Positions 32,846 through 41,138 of a DNA stretch of 49,074 nucleotides are shown one piece after another. Position numbers and translations under genes: made by a program. The notes beneath the pieces were generated by a model that was given only the letters and a program-made list of their open reading frames with translations, was not told where the DNA came from and did no database searches. This stretch comes from SZAS-79 sp038319115 (lineage in GTDB: Bacteria > Pseudomonadota > Gammaproteobacteria > Burkholderiales > SG8-39): assembly GCA_038319115.1 (NCBI GenBank), contig JBBQCV010000004.1, positions 1 through 49,074 on the forward strand. Direction: 5' to 3'. Position 1 is the stretch's first letter. Every line of letters begins with the position of its first letter.

Positions 32846-32865
32846 TGGTTCCTCCCCGTCTGGTG

Positions 32866-34068
32866 TTACTTGATCGGCAGCGATTCCTCTACGAGGGCCG
32901 CAAGGTAACCGGCTCCCATGGGTATCACGTCGTCGTTGAAATCATAATTCGGATTGTGAAGGAAACAGCTCATTGGTCCGCCTCCCTGCCCCAGAAAAAT
33001 GTACGCCCCGGGCCTTGCCTGCAGCATGTACGAGAAGTCCTCACCCCCCATCGTGGGGTCGGCATTGGTGACCACGTTCTCGGCGCCGAAGACGCGCTCG
33101 CCCACCTTGGCAGCAAACAGCGCTTCGCGCTCGGTATTGACCGTGGCGGGATAGTTGCGGTGGTACTCCACCCGGGCAGTTGCGCCCAGGGCCGTGGCGA
33201 CGCCCGTGACGATCTCATGCAGGCGCTTTTCGGCCATGTCGCGTGTTTCGGCGCGGAACGTACGGACGGTTCCGCACAACTCCACTGCATCGGGGATGAC
33301 ATTGTTCGCTCCCAATTGGCTGGTCTGCATCGAGCACATGCTTACCACGACGGCATCGACTGGGATTGCATTGCGGCTGGCAATGGTCTGCAGCGCGGTG
33401 ATGATGTGCGCTACGACCACGACGGGATCCACCGTGAGGTGCGGCATTGCCGCGTGGCCGCCTTTGCCGCGCACGGTGATCTTCAGGTCGTCGGTGGCGG
33501 CCATCACCGGTCCGGGGCGCACCGCGATCTTGCCCGGCGGGAGGCTGGGCCAGTTGTGCAGTGCGTAGATCTCGTTGGCCGGAAAGCGCTCGAACAGGCC
33601 ATCCTCGATCATCACGCGGCCGCCGCCGCCGCCTTCTTCGGCGGGCTGGAAAATCAGGTAGGCCGTGCCGTCGAAGTTGCGGCTTTCTGCAAGATAGCGG
33701 GCGGCGCCCAGCAGCATGGTGGTATGCCCGTCGTGCCCGCACGCGTGCATGCAGCCGGGATTGACCGATTTGTATGGCATGTTGCCCAGTTCGTGCATCG
33801 GCAGGCAGTCCATGTCGGCTCGCAACCCGACAGCTCGCCCGCTCGCGGTTTTGCGCCCCTCGATTACGCCTACGAGCCCCGTCTTCGCCAGGCCCCGATG
33901 CACCTCGATACCCCAACCTTCCAGCTTAGCCGCCACGAGGTCGGAGGTCCGCTGCTCCGTGAATCCTAGTTCGGGATGGGCATGGATATCCTGGCGGATA
34001 TCGGTGAGTTCCTTGTGGAAAGCCCGGATACGCTCCACGGGAGTATCGAGTTTGAGGGGTGCGTTCAT
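32866..34068 (-). CDS. M20-family amidohydrolase, hippurate hydrolase-like
   Basis: A 400-residue enzyme of the HipO/ILR1 branch of M20 metallopeptidases, which cleaves N-acyl amino acids such as hippurate. The metal-binding motifs are Cys-Met-His-Ala-Cys-Gly-His-Asp-Gly-His near residues 105-115 and the glutamates in Pro-Ala-Glu-Glu-Gly-Gly-Gly-Gly. A dimerisation domain lies about 190-300 and a late Gly-Gly-Glu-Asp-Phe-Ser-Tyr completes the active site. No signal peptide is seen, so it acts in the cytoplasm after import. It sits between the DppB-type permease and the binding protein. Confidence 0.92.
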   Translation of the reverse strand: MNAPLKLDTPVERIRAFHKELTDIRQDIHAHPELGFTEQRTSDLVAAKLEGWGIEVHRGLAKTGLVGVIEGRKTASGRAVGLRADMDCLPMHELGNMPYKSVNPGCMHACGHDGHTTMLLGAARYLAESRNFDGTAYLIFQPAEEGGGGGRVMIEDGLFERFPANEIYALHNWPSLPPGKIAVRPGPVMAATDDLKITVRGKGGHAAMPHLTVDPVVVVAHIITALQTIASRNAIPVDAVVVSMCSMQTSQLGANNVIPDAVELCGTVRTFRAETRDMAEKRLHEIVTGVATALGATARVEYHRNYPATVNTEREALFAAKVGERVFGAENVVTNADPTMGGEDFSYMLQARPGAYIFLGQGGGPMSCFLHNPNYDFNDDVIPMGAGYLAALVEESLPIK

Positions 34069-34104
34069 GGTTGACTCCTGATGAGGCCGGCGGCCCTGGC
34101 TGCG

Positions 34105-35088
34105 CTAGTGCGCAGCAACCGCCCGGTCAAGGCGCAGCCGCGGATCCACTGCATAGTAAAGCAGATCGACGACGAGGTTGATCACGACGAAAAACAGCGC
34201 GATGAGGCAAAGATAGGCTGCCATTACCGGGATGTCGGCCACGGTCACCGACTGGATGAACAGCAGTCCCATGCCCGGCCACTGGAATACCGTCTCGGTA
34301 ATGATGGCGAATGCGATGATCGATCCGAGTTGCAGGCCCGCAATGGTGATGACGGGGACGAGGGTGTTCTTGAGGGCATGGCGAAAATGCACCGCCCGGT
34401 CGGACAGTCCTCGGGCGCGCGCAAACTTGATGTAGTCGGTGCGCAGCACTTCGAGCATTTCCGAGCGCACCAAACGCATGATCAGGGTCATCTGGAACAA
34501 ACCGAGCGTGATCGACGGCAGGATCAGCGACTTCAACCCCGAAGCCGTCAGGAGACCGGTGGTCCACCAGCCGATTGCCACCGTGTCGCCCCGTCCGAAC
34601 GACGGTAGCCAACCCAGCAGTACTGCGAAGACCAGGATCAACAGGATGCCGATCAGGAATGTCGGCAACGACACCCCGATGAGGGAGATGGCGAGGAATA
34701 CCTGCGACAACCAGGAATCGCGCCGCAGCGCCGTATAGACCCCCATGGGGATCCCGGCAGCCAAGGCGAGGAATGCCGCAACGAACGAAAGCTCCAGCGT
34801 GGCAGGCAGGCGTTCCACGAACAGTCGCGAGACGGGTTGCACCTGGCGCAAGCTCAACCCGAAATCACCGTGCAATGCGCGCACTACGAAATTGCCATAC
34901 TGGACGTAGAACGGCTGGTCGAGGCCGAGAAGCTTGGTAATCCTCTCCCGGTCTTCAGGGGTCGCATCCTGCCCCAGCATGAAAAGGACCGGATCCCCAA
35001 CGAACGTAAACAGCGAAAAGGCGATGAGTCCGACCGCCAGCATGACCAGCACGGCCTGGGCGATCCGGCGCAGAATGAAGGCGAGCAT
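34105..35088 (-). CDS. Dipeptide ABC transporter permease, DppB type
   Basis: A 327-residue inner-membrane protein with a first helix at about 9-28, the periplasmic Gly-Asp-Pro-Val segment and the Leu-Gly-Leu-Asp-Gln-Pro motif typical of DppB. The cytoplasmic EAA loop is Tyr-Ile-Lys-Phe-Ala-Arg-Ala-Arg-Gly-Leu. It is the first gene of the operon B-amidohydrolase-A-C-D-F. The ATG at 35088 is preferred because Leu-Ala-Phe-Ile-Leu-Arg-Arg-Ile begins the family homology; a GTG at 35109 would add seven residues. The gap to the divergent mutY must hold both promoters. Confidence 0.92.
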   Translation of the reverse strand: MLAFILRRIAQAVLVMLAVGLIAFSLFTFVGDPVLFMLGQDATPEDRERITKLLGLDQPFYVQYGNFVVRALHGDFGLSLRQVQPVSRLFVERLPATLELSFVAAFLALAAGIPMGVYTALRRDSWLSQVFLAISLIGVSLPTFLIGILLILVFAVLLGWLPSFGRGDTVAIGWWTTGLLTASGLKSLILPSITLGLFQMTLIMRLVRSEMLEVLRTDYIKFARARGLSDRAVHFRHALKNTLVPVITIAGLQLGSIIAFAIITETVFQWPGMGLLFIQSVTVADIPVMAAYLCLIALFFVVINLVVDLLYYAVDPRLRLDRAVAAH

Positions 35089-35164
35089 TGGTGGTGTCGG
35101 GGACGTCACAGGATGGACGCTGGTCGATGGTGCCGAATTCGACCGCCCCCGTCAAACCAACGCT

Positions 35165-35170
35165 TAAAAT
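35165..35170 (+). promoter_or_regulatory. Candidate -10 element of mutY
   Basis: TAAAAT ends 6 bases before the GTG start of mutY at 35177, so a transcript from it would start at or very near the start codon. There is no clear -35 hexamer at 17 bases. Confidence 0.35.
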
Positions 35171-35176
35171 TGCGGC

Positions 35177-36229
35177 GTGATCGAAAAGCTCAGCGAATTT
35201 GCCCCCAAGGTCATTGACTGGCAGGTCAGCCATGGACGCCACGGACTGCCGTGGCAGGACACACGTGACCCATATCCGATCTGGGTGTCCGAGATCATGC
35301 TCCAGCAGACTCAGGTCGGCGCGGTGGTGGCGTACTTTGAGCGGTTCATGCGTCGTTTTCCCGACATCCGCACACTGGCGCTCGCATCCGAGGATGACGT
35401 TCTCCAACTTTGGAGCGGCCTTGGTTACTACGCCCGGGCGCGCAACCTTCGGTTGGCGGCAAGCAGGGTCGTGGAGGAACATGGCGGGAAATTTCCGCGC
35501 ACCGCGAGGGAGATTGCCGAGTTGCCCGGGATAGGGCGCTCGACAGCGTGTGCGATTGCGGCGTTTGCCTTCGGCGAGCGCGGCGCGATCCTCGATGGCA
35601 ATGTGAAGCGGGTCCTGGCGCGCAGATTCGGGATCGAGGGCTACCCGGGCTCGACGAAAGTTGAAGCTCGCCTGTGGGACCTTGCCGAGGGTCTTTTGCC
35701 CCTGCAGGACGACGGATCCGCCATTCGAATCTACACCCAGGGCGTCATGGACCTGGGCGCAACGATCTGCACGCGAACCAAACCTTTGTGCGCACTGTGC
35801 CCGCTCGCTACTGGGTGCGTCGCACGCGAAGGCGGGCGCACCGCCGAACTGCCGACACCACGCCCTTCCAAGGTTTACCCGAGCCGGGAGACGACGTGGC
35901 TGGTGTTGCTCCATGAGGATAAGGTGATGCTCGAACGCCGCCCATCGCAGGGCTTGTGGGGCGGGTTGTGGACCTTTCCGGAATCGGGTGGTGGGGACCC
36001 GGTGAAGGAATGCTTCGCCAGGTTCGGATGTGAGCTTTCGGGGAGGCGTCCATTGCCTTCCATTTCGCACGCATTCACCCATTTCCGGCTTGAAATCGCG
36101 CCGCTGCTGTGTGACGTGCGATCGCTCGATGCGAGGCTCGAGATGCCCGGCCGTGCATGGATGGCGCCAGAAGCAGCGGTCCGTGCCGCCGTACCTGCGC
36201 CGGTCAGGGAACTGCTGCGGGCGTTTTAG
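35177..36229 (+). CDS. mutY: A/G-specific adenine DNA glycosylase
   Basis: A 350-residue DNA repair enzyme that removes adenine mispaired with 8-oxoguanine. The catalytic Glu39 (Ser-Glu-Ile-Met-Leu-Gln-Gln-Thr-Gln) and Asp140 are in place, with the helix-hairpin-helix Leu-Pro-Gly-Ile-Gly-Arg-Ser-Thr-Ala at about 116-124. The [4Fe-4S] cysteines are Cys198, Cys205, Cys208 and Cys214 (C-x6-C-x2-C-x5-C). The C-terminal part is the NUDIX-like domain that recognises 8-oxoguanine, with Leu-Trp-Gly-Gly-Leu-Trp-Thr-Phe-Pro-Glu. The GTG start is the only plausible one. Its stop overlaps the convergent LON-like gene by four bases. Confidence 0.96.
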   Translation: MIEKLSEFAPKVIDWQVSHGRHGLPWQDTRDPYPIWVSEIMLQQTQVGAVVAYFERFMRRFPDIRTLALASEDDVLQLWSGLGYYARARNLRLAASRVVEEHGGKFPRTAREIAELPGIGRSTACAIAAFAFGERGAILDGNVKRVLARRFGIEGYPGSTKVEARLWDLAEGLLPLQDDGSAIRIYTQGVMDLGATICTRTKPLCALCPLATGCVAREGGRTAELPTPRPSKVYPSRETTWLVLLHEDKVMLERRPSQGLWGGLWTFPESGGGDPVKECFARFGCELSGRRPLPSISHAFTHFRLEIAPLLCDVRSLDARLEMPGRAWMAPEAAVRAAVPAPVRELLRAF

Positions 36230-36822
36230 CCGGCGAGGCGATGCTGCTGCAGGAACTTGTCGAGGATCTCGATGCGCTGCATGGCGTCCTCGAGTTCGAG
36301 CAGTTTTTGCTTTGCGTGAAGCGGGACCGGAAGGATCTCGGTAAGGCGAGAGCTCACCCACGATGTCGAATCGTAGCGCGCCGGCTCCCCGAAGAGGGTA
36401 GCGCCGTGCTCCTCCGCCACCGCCCGCAACAAGGTCGCGCATGCCAAGTATCTTTCCGGCAGTGGCGCGTCGGACTCCGGTTCGATCATTTCTACTTGCG
36501 CGCGCGTCAAGCCGGCGCTCGTCACGGTCGCAGTAAGGATCCGAAAGCGACCTTCGCCCTGAGTCCTGATCGAAAGTACTCCAAGCTGCTGCATATCCCA
36601 TTCGAAAATACGGGCTGTGCAACCAACGGGCTCGGGAATCGCGGGATCGCCGACCTCGCGCCCGCTGCGTATCAGGCAGACGCCAAAAGGCTCGCCGTCC
36701 CGCAGGCAAGTCTTCGCCATGTCCATGTAGCGTTGCTCGAATACTCGCAGCGGCAGGATGCCCCCTGGAAACAGCACCACGTTCAACGGAAATATTGCGA
36801 GACCCGCCGCCTGCGAGTTCAC
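36226..36822 (-). CDS. LON N-terminal (PUA-like) substrate-binding domain protein
   Basis: A 198-residue stand-alone version of the N-terminal domain of Lon protease. The typical start is Leu-Ala-Ile-Phe-Pro-Leu-Asn-Val-Val-Leu-Phe-Pro-Gly-Gly, followed by Leu-Arg-Val-Phe-Glu-Gln-Arg-Tyr, and a mid-protein Gln-Gly-Glu-Gly-Arg-Phe-Arg-Ile. There is no ATPase or protease domain. The family is common in proteobacteria and has no established function. The GTG start overlaps the rapZ stop (GTGA), so it is co-translated with rapZ. Confidence 0.88.
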   Translation of the reverse strand: MNSQAAGLAIFPLNVVLFPGGILPLRVFEQRYMDMAKTCLRDGEPFGVCLIRSGREVGDPAIPEPVGCTARIFEWDMQQLGVLSIRTQGEGRFRILTATVTSAGLTRAQVEMIEPESDAPLPERYLACATLLRAVAEEHGATLFGEPARYDSTSWVSSRLTEILPVPLHAKQKLLELEDAMQRIEILDKFLQQHRLAG

Positions 36823-37676
36823 TCTTCACTTGCCTTGTTGGCGAGGCCGCGATGCCGCACAAGCACAGGCCACGTAAGGCTGAAGTCGGTTGCCAGTTTT
36901 TCCGCGAGATAGACGGAGCGGTGCTGGCCGCCGGTGCAGCCGATAGCGACAGTGACGTGGTATCGATTGTCGCGCACCATGTCGGGCAACCAGCGCATGA
37001 GAAACCCGCGAACGTCCTCGAAGAGGCGGCCCACTTGATCCTGGCTTTCGAGATACCGGATGACTGCTGGATCTTTTCCTGTGAGGTTGCGCAATTCTGG
37101 CACGTAGTGGGGATTGGGCAGCATGCGCGCATCGATCACCCAATTCGCGTCCAGCGGGATGCCGTCCTTGAACCCGAAGGACTCGAAAAGCAGCATCATG
37201 GACCCGGAATGCAACGCGAGCAGGTCCTTGATCCAGTGCCGCAGCGCCTTGGGCTGGAGGTCACTGGTGTCGATCCGGTGACCCAGTTCGGATACTCCCG
37301 CAAGCATCTCCCGCTCGCGGTCGATTGCCTCGGCCACGGTGAGGCCCTGTCCGGCCAAAGGATGACGACGCCGTGTTTCCGAGAAGCGGCGCAGGAGCGA
37401 TTGCCGGCTGGCCTCGAGATACAGTAAGCGCGAGTCGATACCCGCAGCGCGCAACTGCGCGAGGCTTTCGGGCAGCGCGGATAACGCAACGCTGCGCGCG
37501 TCGACGCTGACGGCGACATGCGCGTGGCCGGCTTCGGACAGGAATCCGACAACTTCGGCGAGCAGCGAAGCCGGGAGGTTGTCGACACAGTAGTAACCCG
37601 CATCCTCGAGGACGGTCAGCACGATGCTTTTGCCCGAACCGGACATTCCGCTTACCAGGACGAGTTGCATGGCCAT
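36819..37676 (-). CDS. rapZ: RNase adapter protein RapZ
   Basis: A 285-residue P-loop protein. The Walker A Gly10-Met-Ser-Gly-Ser-Gly-Lys-Ser17 and the C-terminal Ile-Gly-Cys-Thr-Gly-Gly-Gln-His-Arg-Ser-Val-Tyr motif are diagnostic. In enterobacteria RapZ guides RNase E to the small RNA GlmZ and so tunes glucosamine-6-phosphate synthesis; the betaproteobacterial target is not known to me. It follows hprK and ptsN in the common order. Met3 is an alternative start. Confidence 0.95.
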   Translation of the reverse strand: MAMQLVLVSGMSGSGKSIVLTVLEDAGYYCVDNLPASLLAEVVGFLSEAGHAHVAVSVDARSVALSALPESLAQLRAAGIDSRLLYLEASRQSLLRRFSETRRRHPLAGQGLTVAEAIDREREMLAGVSELGHRIDTSDLQPKALRHWIKDLLALHSGSMMLLFESFGFKDGIPLDANWVIDARMLPNPHYVPELRNLTGKDPAVIRYLESQDQVGRLFEDVRGFLMRWLPDMVRDNRYHVTVAIGCTGGQHRSVYLAEKLATDFSLTWPVLVRHRGLANKASEE

Positions 37677-37749
37677 GCGGAAACCTTATAACGAAACGGG
37701 AGCGCCGGCCCGCCATGATCGCAGGGAAGCTGGCGAAACCTGGCAGCGA

Positions 37750-38691
37750 CTATTCTTCGCTTTGCCCATCGTATTCTATGGCCTGCCGCTGGCGGGTAAT
37801 GAATTCGGCGGTGCTGTCGATTCCGCGCAGGTGCAGGATGTAATTGCGCACCGCAGCCTCGAGCAGGACGGCAAGGTTGCGGCCGGCAGCCACGGGGATC
37901 ACGACCTTGCGCACGGTGATGCCGAGGATGTCCTCCGATTGTTCGGCGAGCGGGAGTCGCTCGACCTCGGCGCCGCCGGGAGCCGGCTTCTCCAGGTGGA
38001 CGATGAGCTTGAGTCGCATTTTCGGGCGTACCGCGGTTTCGCCGAAGATGGTGCGCACATTGAGCAGGCCGAGGCCTCGCACCTCGATGAAGTCCTTTAG
38101 CACCGGCGGACAGCGGCCTTCCAGGATCTTCGGTGCAACGCGGGATATTTCCACAACGTCGTCCGCCACGAGACCGTGGCCGCGGCTGATGAGTTCGAGG
38201 CCCAGTTCGCTCTTGCCGACGCCTGACTCCCCGGTGACGAGCACGCCCAGGCCGAGCACATCCATGAAGACCCCATGGCGGGTGGTCTTTTCGGCGAGCG
38301 CCTTGGCGAGGTAGCGCGTAAGCGCCTCGATGACGCGCGGTGCGGCCAGCGGAGTCGAAAACAGGGGAGTGTGCGATTCGCGCGCACCGGCGAGGACCTC
38401 GGCCGGTATGCTAATGCCGTCAGCCACTATAGCCGCTGTGAGCGGGCCCGCGAACAGCTTGGCGACGAACTCCGCCTGCGCGCTTGCGGAAAAGGCGTCG
38501 AACATCGACGCCTCGTAGCTTCCCAGCACCTGAATGCTGTTCGGATGGGTCAGGTTGAGGTGACCAATCAGCGATGCCGAGGCGGCTGCCTCGCGACGCA
38601 CCGCGGTGCTGCCGTCCTGCCCTGCTATCCAGGACAGTTGCAGCGACTCGCGGTTGTCTTCATGCAACTGCGTGACGTTGACCTGCAGCAT
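37750..38691 (-). CDS. hprK: HPr kinase/phosphorylase
   Basis: A 313-residue enzyme that phosphorylates and dephosphorylates a serine on HPr. The Walker A Gly154-Glu-Ser-Gly-Val-Gly-Lys-Ser161 is flanked by Arg-His139-Gly and Ala-Asp-Asp-Val-Val near 176-180, and a Val-Glu-Val-Arg-Gly-Leu-Gly signature follows. In proteobacteria this enzyme serves regulatory rather than sugar-import phosphotransferase systems. HPr and enzyme I are not in this window. Its start lies 32 bases inside ptsN, so the pair is translationally linked. Confidence 0.95.
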   Translation of the reverse strand: MLQVNVTQLHEDNRESLQLSWIAGQDGSTAVRREAAASASLIGHLNLTHPNSIQVLGSYEASMFDAFSASAQAEFVAKLFAGPLTAAIVADGISIPAEVLAGARESHTPLFSTPLAAPRVIEALTRYLAKALAEKTTRHGVFMDVLGLGVLVTGESGVGKSELGLELISRGHGLVADDVVEISRVAPKILEGRCPPVLKDFIEVRGLGLLNVRTIFGETAVRPKMRLKLIVHLEKPAPGGAEVERLPLAEQSEDILGITVRKVVIPVAAGRNLAVLLEAAVRNYILHLRGIDSTAEFITRQRQAIEYDGQSEE

Positions 38692-39145
38692 CGGGTTGCC
38701 ATGCGGTTACGAGTTGGTAAAGCTTCGCGGCGTCGTTTGCCGCCAGCATGTTTGCGCGCAGGGCGCGGTCGCTGAACATTTGCGCGAGTTCCGACAGGAT
38801 CTGCAGGTGCGTTTCGGTCGCCTGTTCCGGCACAAGCAGCGCAAATACCAGAATCACGGGCAGGGAGTCGGGCGCATCGAAAGGAACTGGCGTCGACAGC
38901 CGGACGAGCGCCCCGTGGGCGTCCTTCAGCCCCTTGATCCTGCCATGGGGAATGGCCACGGCATGACCGAGGCCCGTCGAGCCAAGCCGCTCCCGTGCAA
39001 AAAGGCTTTCAAAAACGACATTGCTCGCGATCGCGCTGGTGTTCTCGAACAGGAGGCCAAGGTGCTCGAAAAGGCGCTTTTTGCTCGATACCGAGACGTC
39101 GACCGCAACGTGGTGCGGGGGGAGCAACTTGGCGAAATGGGTCAT
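38660..39145 (-). CDS. ptsN: PTS IIA-like nitrogen regulatory protein
   Basis: A 161-residue IIA(Ntr) protein. The phosphorylated histidine is His67 in Ala-Ile-Pro-His-Gly-Arg. The Met at 39145 gives the usual start (Met-Thr-His-Phe-Ala-Lys-Leu-Leu-Pro-Pro); a longer reading from 39160 is less likely. IIA(Ntr) is a regulatory endpoint of the nitrogen PTS, affecting potassium transport and other targets by protein contact. The gene lies between hpf and hprK, in the usual neighbourhood of rpoN. Confidence 0.94.
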   Translation of the reverse strand: MTHFAKLLPPHHVAVDVSVSSKKRLFEHLGLLFENTSAIASNVVFESLFARERLGSTGLGHAVAIPHGRIKGLKDAHGALVRLSTPVPFDAPDSLPVILVFALLVPEQATETHLQILSELAQMFSDRALRANMLAANDAAKLYQLVTAWQPDAAGQRHAVA

Positions 39146-39264
39146 GGATCTAGGCCGCACGAATAGGGCGGCAGGCGGGTGCTGCGACGTGGCGAATTAT
39201 AGTGGAAGCAGCTGGGCGACGGAGCGCGAGAGAGGACTGCCTTCGTCCCGGTCGACCGCAGCGC

Positions 39265-39591
39265 TCAGGTGTCGATGCCGGGCTGGTGTTTCAGGGCGTC
39301 GTGCGGCTTCGCCTGAGTCTTGTCCTTGTGCTTGATAACCTGCCGGTCGAGCTTGTCGACGAGCAGGTCGATCGCGGCGTACAGGTCGGAATCGATGCAT
39401 TCGGCATGGATGTCCTTGCCCCGGACATGCAGGGTGATCTCCGCTTTTCGCAAAAGTTTTTCGACCGAGAGGATGACGTGCGCATCGATCACGTGGTCGA
39501 AATGCCGCGTAACGCGCTCGAGCTTGCCGCTAACGTATGTGCGTATCGCCGGGGTGATGTCTAGATGATGGCCGCTGACATTCAAATTCAT
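39265..39591 (-). CDS. hpf: Ribosome hibernation promoting factor (short HPF)
   Basis: A 108-residue protein of the HPF/YfiA family. It has the beta-alpha start Met-Asn-Leu-Asn-Val-Ser-Gly-His-His-Leu-Asp-Ile-Thr-Pro-Ala-Ile and the Asp-Leu-Tyr-Ala-Ala-Ile-Asp near residue 69. It lacks the extra C-terminal domain of long HPF. Short HPF binds idle 30S subunits and helps form 100S dimers in stationary phase. It follows rpoN by 27 bases. Confidence 0.94.
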   Translation of the reverse strand: MNLNVSGHHLDITPAIRTYVSGKLERVTRHFDHVIDAHVILSVEKLLRKAEITLHVRGKDIHAECIDSDLYAAIDLLVDKLDRQVIKHKDKTQAKPHDALKHQPGIDT

Positions 39592-39618
39592 TGGCGCCTC
39601 CGGGCTTGGGGTTCTGGT

Positions 39619-41058
39619 CTAAAGGGATTTTCGCAGGTTGACCGGCGGGATCTGCAGCGATTCGCGATACTTCGCGATGGTCCGCCTTGCGACCACAATA
39701 CCCTGTTGGCTGAGAATTTGCGAGATGCGCGAATCCGACAGCGGCGTTTTTGTGTCCTCGGCCGCCACCAGCTGCTTGATCAGGGCGCGAATTGCGGTAG
39801 CCGAGCACGCGCCGCCCGTTTCGGTGGCCACGTGGCTGCCGAAGAAATACTTCAACTCGTAGGTTCCACGCGGCGTGGCCATGTACTTCTGAGTCGTAAC
39901 GCGCGAAATGGTGCTTTCATGAAGGCTCAGGGTCTCGGCGATTTCACGCAGCACCATCGGTCGCATGGCTACTTCACCGTGCTCGAAAAAATGGCGCTGC
40001 CGGTCGATGATCGCCTGCGAAACGCGCAGGATGGTGTCGAACCTCTGTTGTACGTTCTTGATCAGCCAGCGCGCCTCTTGGAACTGGCCCGTCATCGCGT
40101 TCGAACCGTTGCGGCTGCCTGCCAGGAGCGAGGCATAAAGCCCGTTTATCCGCAGCCGGGGCATCGCCTCCCGATTGAGGCTCGCGCGCCAGACACCCTT
40201 GATCCGGCGCACAATGACATCAGGAATGACATACCTCGTTTCGCTACTGGAATACGCGGCGCCCGGATGCGGATTGAGCTTGAGGATTAGCTTCTGCGCC
40301 GCACGCAAGTCATCATCGTTCGCGCCAAGCACCTGCCTTAGGCGCGAATAGTCGCGCTGGGCCAGAGCCTCGAGGTGATGCTCCGCTATCGTTTTGGCCA
40401 GGCTGACGACAACCGGCGGAATGCCTGCATCCGGCCTTATCGCGTGGATCTGGAGCAGGAGGCACTCGCTCGGCGAGCGTGCGCCCACCCCCGCGGGTTC
40501 CATGTTCTGCAAATGGCGCAGCGCTATGCCGAGGTCTTCGATATCTACTTCGGCCTCGGGAGGCATGAGTTCGGCGATTTCTTCCAGCGGCTGGGTGAGG
40601 TAGCCATCGTCATCGAGGGCGTCGATGAGCATTGCCACGAGCGCGCGGTCCCGCCGCGGAAGATTGGTGAGCGAAAGCTGCGCATTGAGGTGATTGCGCA
40701 GCGAAGTCAGTTCCGGTGCGACGAAGGAACGGTCGCCTTCGTCGTCGTCGCCCCCGCCGCTCGCGCGTGACGGCATGGAATAATCTGGCTGCCAATCGTC
40801 GCCGGAGGCCTCGGCCGGTTCGACTGGCGCTTCGTGCGGGGATTCGGCGGCGGCGGCCTCTTGCGGTGCGGTAAAGCTCGAGGTAGTCGTCAGCCCGTCA
40901 TCTGCATCCTCGCGCTCGAGGATGGGATTCTCCATCAACATGCGCTCGATTTCCTGGTTCAGCTCGACGGTGGACAATTGCAGCAGGCGAATCGATTGCT
41001 GCAGCTGCGGGGTGAGCGTCAGGTGCTGCGACAGCCGGAACTGGAGAGTCGGCTTCAT
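39619..41058 (-). CDS. rpoN: RNA polymerase sigma-54 factor
   Basis: A 479-residue sigma-54. Region I is Gln/Leu-rich (Leu-Thr-Pro-Gln-Leu-Gln-Gln-Ser-Ile-Arg-Leu-Leu-Gln-Leu-Ser), an acidic, low-complexity region II follows to about residue 115, then the core-binding domain, and the RpoN box Ala457-Arg-Arg-Thr-Ile-Ala-Lys-Tyr-Arg-Glu466 that reads the -24 element. It needs an AAA+ activator to open promoters. The pilin gene at 46587-47234 in this window has a strong sigma-54 promoter match. It lies between lptB and hpf in the conserved order. Confidence 0.97.
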   Translation of the reverse strand: MKPTLQFRLSQHLTLTPQLQQSIRLLQLSTVELNQEIERMLMENPILEREDADDGLTTTSSFTAPQEAAAAESPHEAPVEPAEASGDDWQPDYSMPSRASGGGDDDEGDRSFVAPELTSLRNHLNAQLSLTNLPRRDRALVAMLIDALDDDGYLTQPLEEIAELMPPEAEVDIEDLGIALRHLQNMEPAGVGARSPSECLLLQIHAIRPDAGIPPVVVSLAKTIAEHHLEALAQRDYSRLRQVLGANDDDLRAAQKLILKLNPHPGAAYSSSETRYVIPDVIVRRIKGVWRASLNREAMPRLRINGLYASLLAGSRNGSNAMTGQFQEARWLIKNVQQRFDTILRVSQAIIDRQRHFFEHGEVAMRPMVLREIAETLSLHESTISRVTTQKYMATPRGTYELKYFFGSHVATETGGACSATAIRALIKQLVAAEDTKTPLSDSRISQILSQQGIVVARRTIAKYRESLQIPPVNLRKSL

Positions 41059-41138
41059 CGGTGCGTGTCGGTCGGGCGCAAGGGTCGGTCGCTGGTATCC
41101 GCGCGAAGAGCCCGGATAGACAATTTAAAACGGCCGGC

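Noticed and set aside
35110..35176. Sigma-54 promoter for the dipeptide transporter operon
   Set aside because: On the minus strand a GG and a GC have ten-base spacing, but the surrounding bases match the consensus poorly (GGGCG in place of TTGCA).
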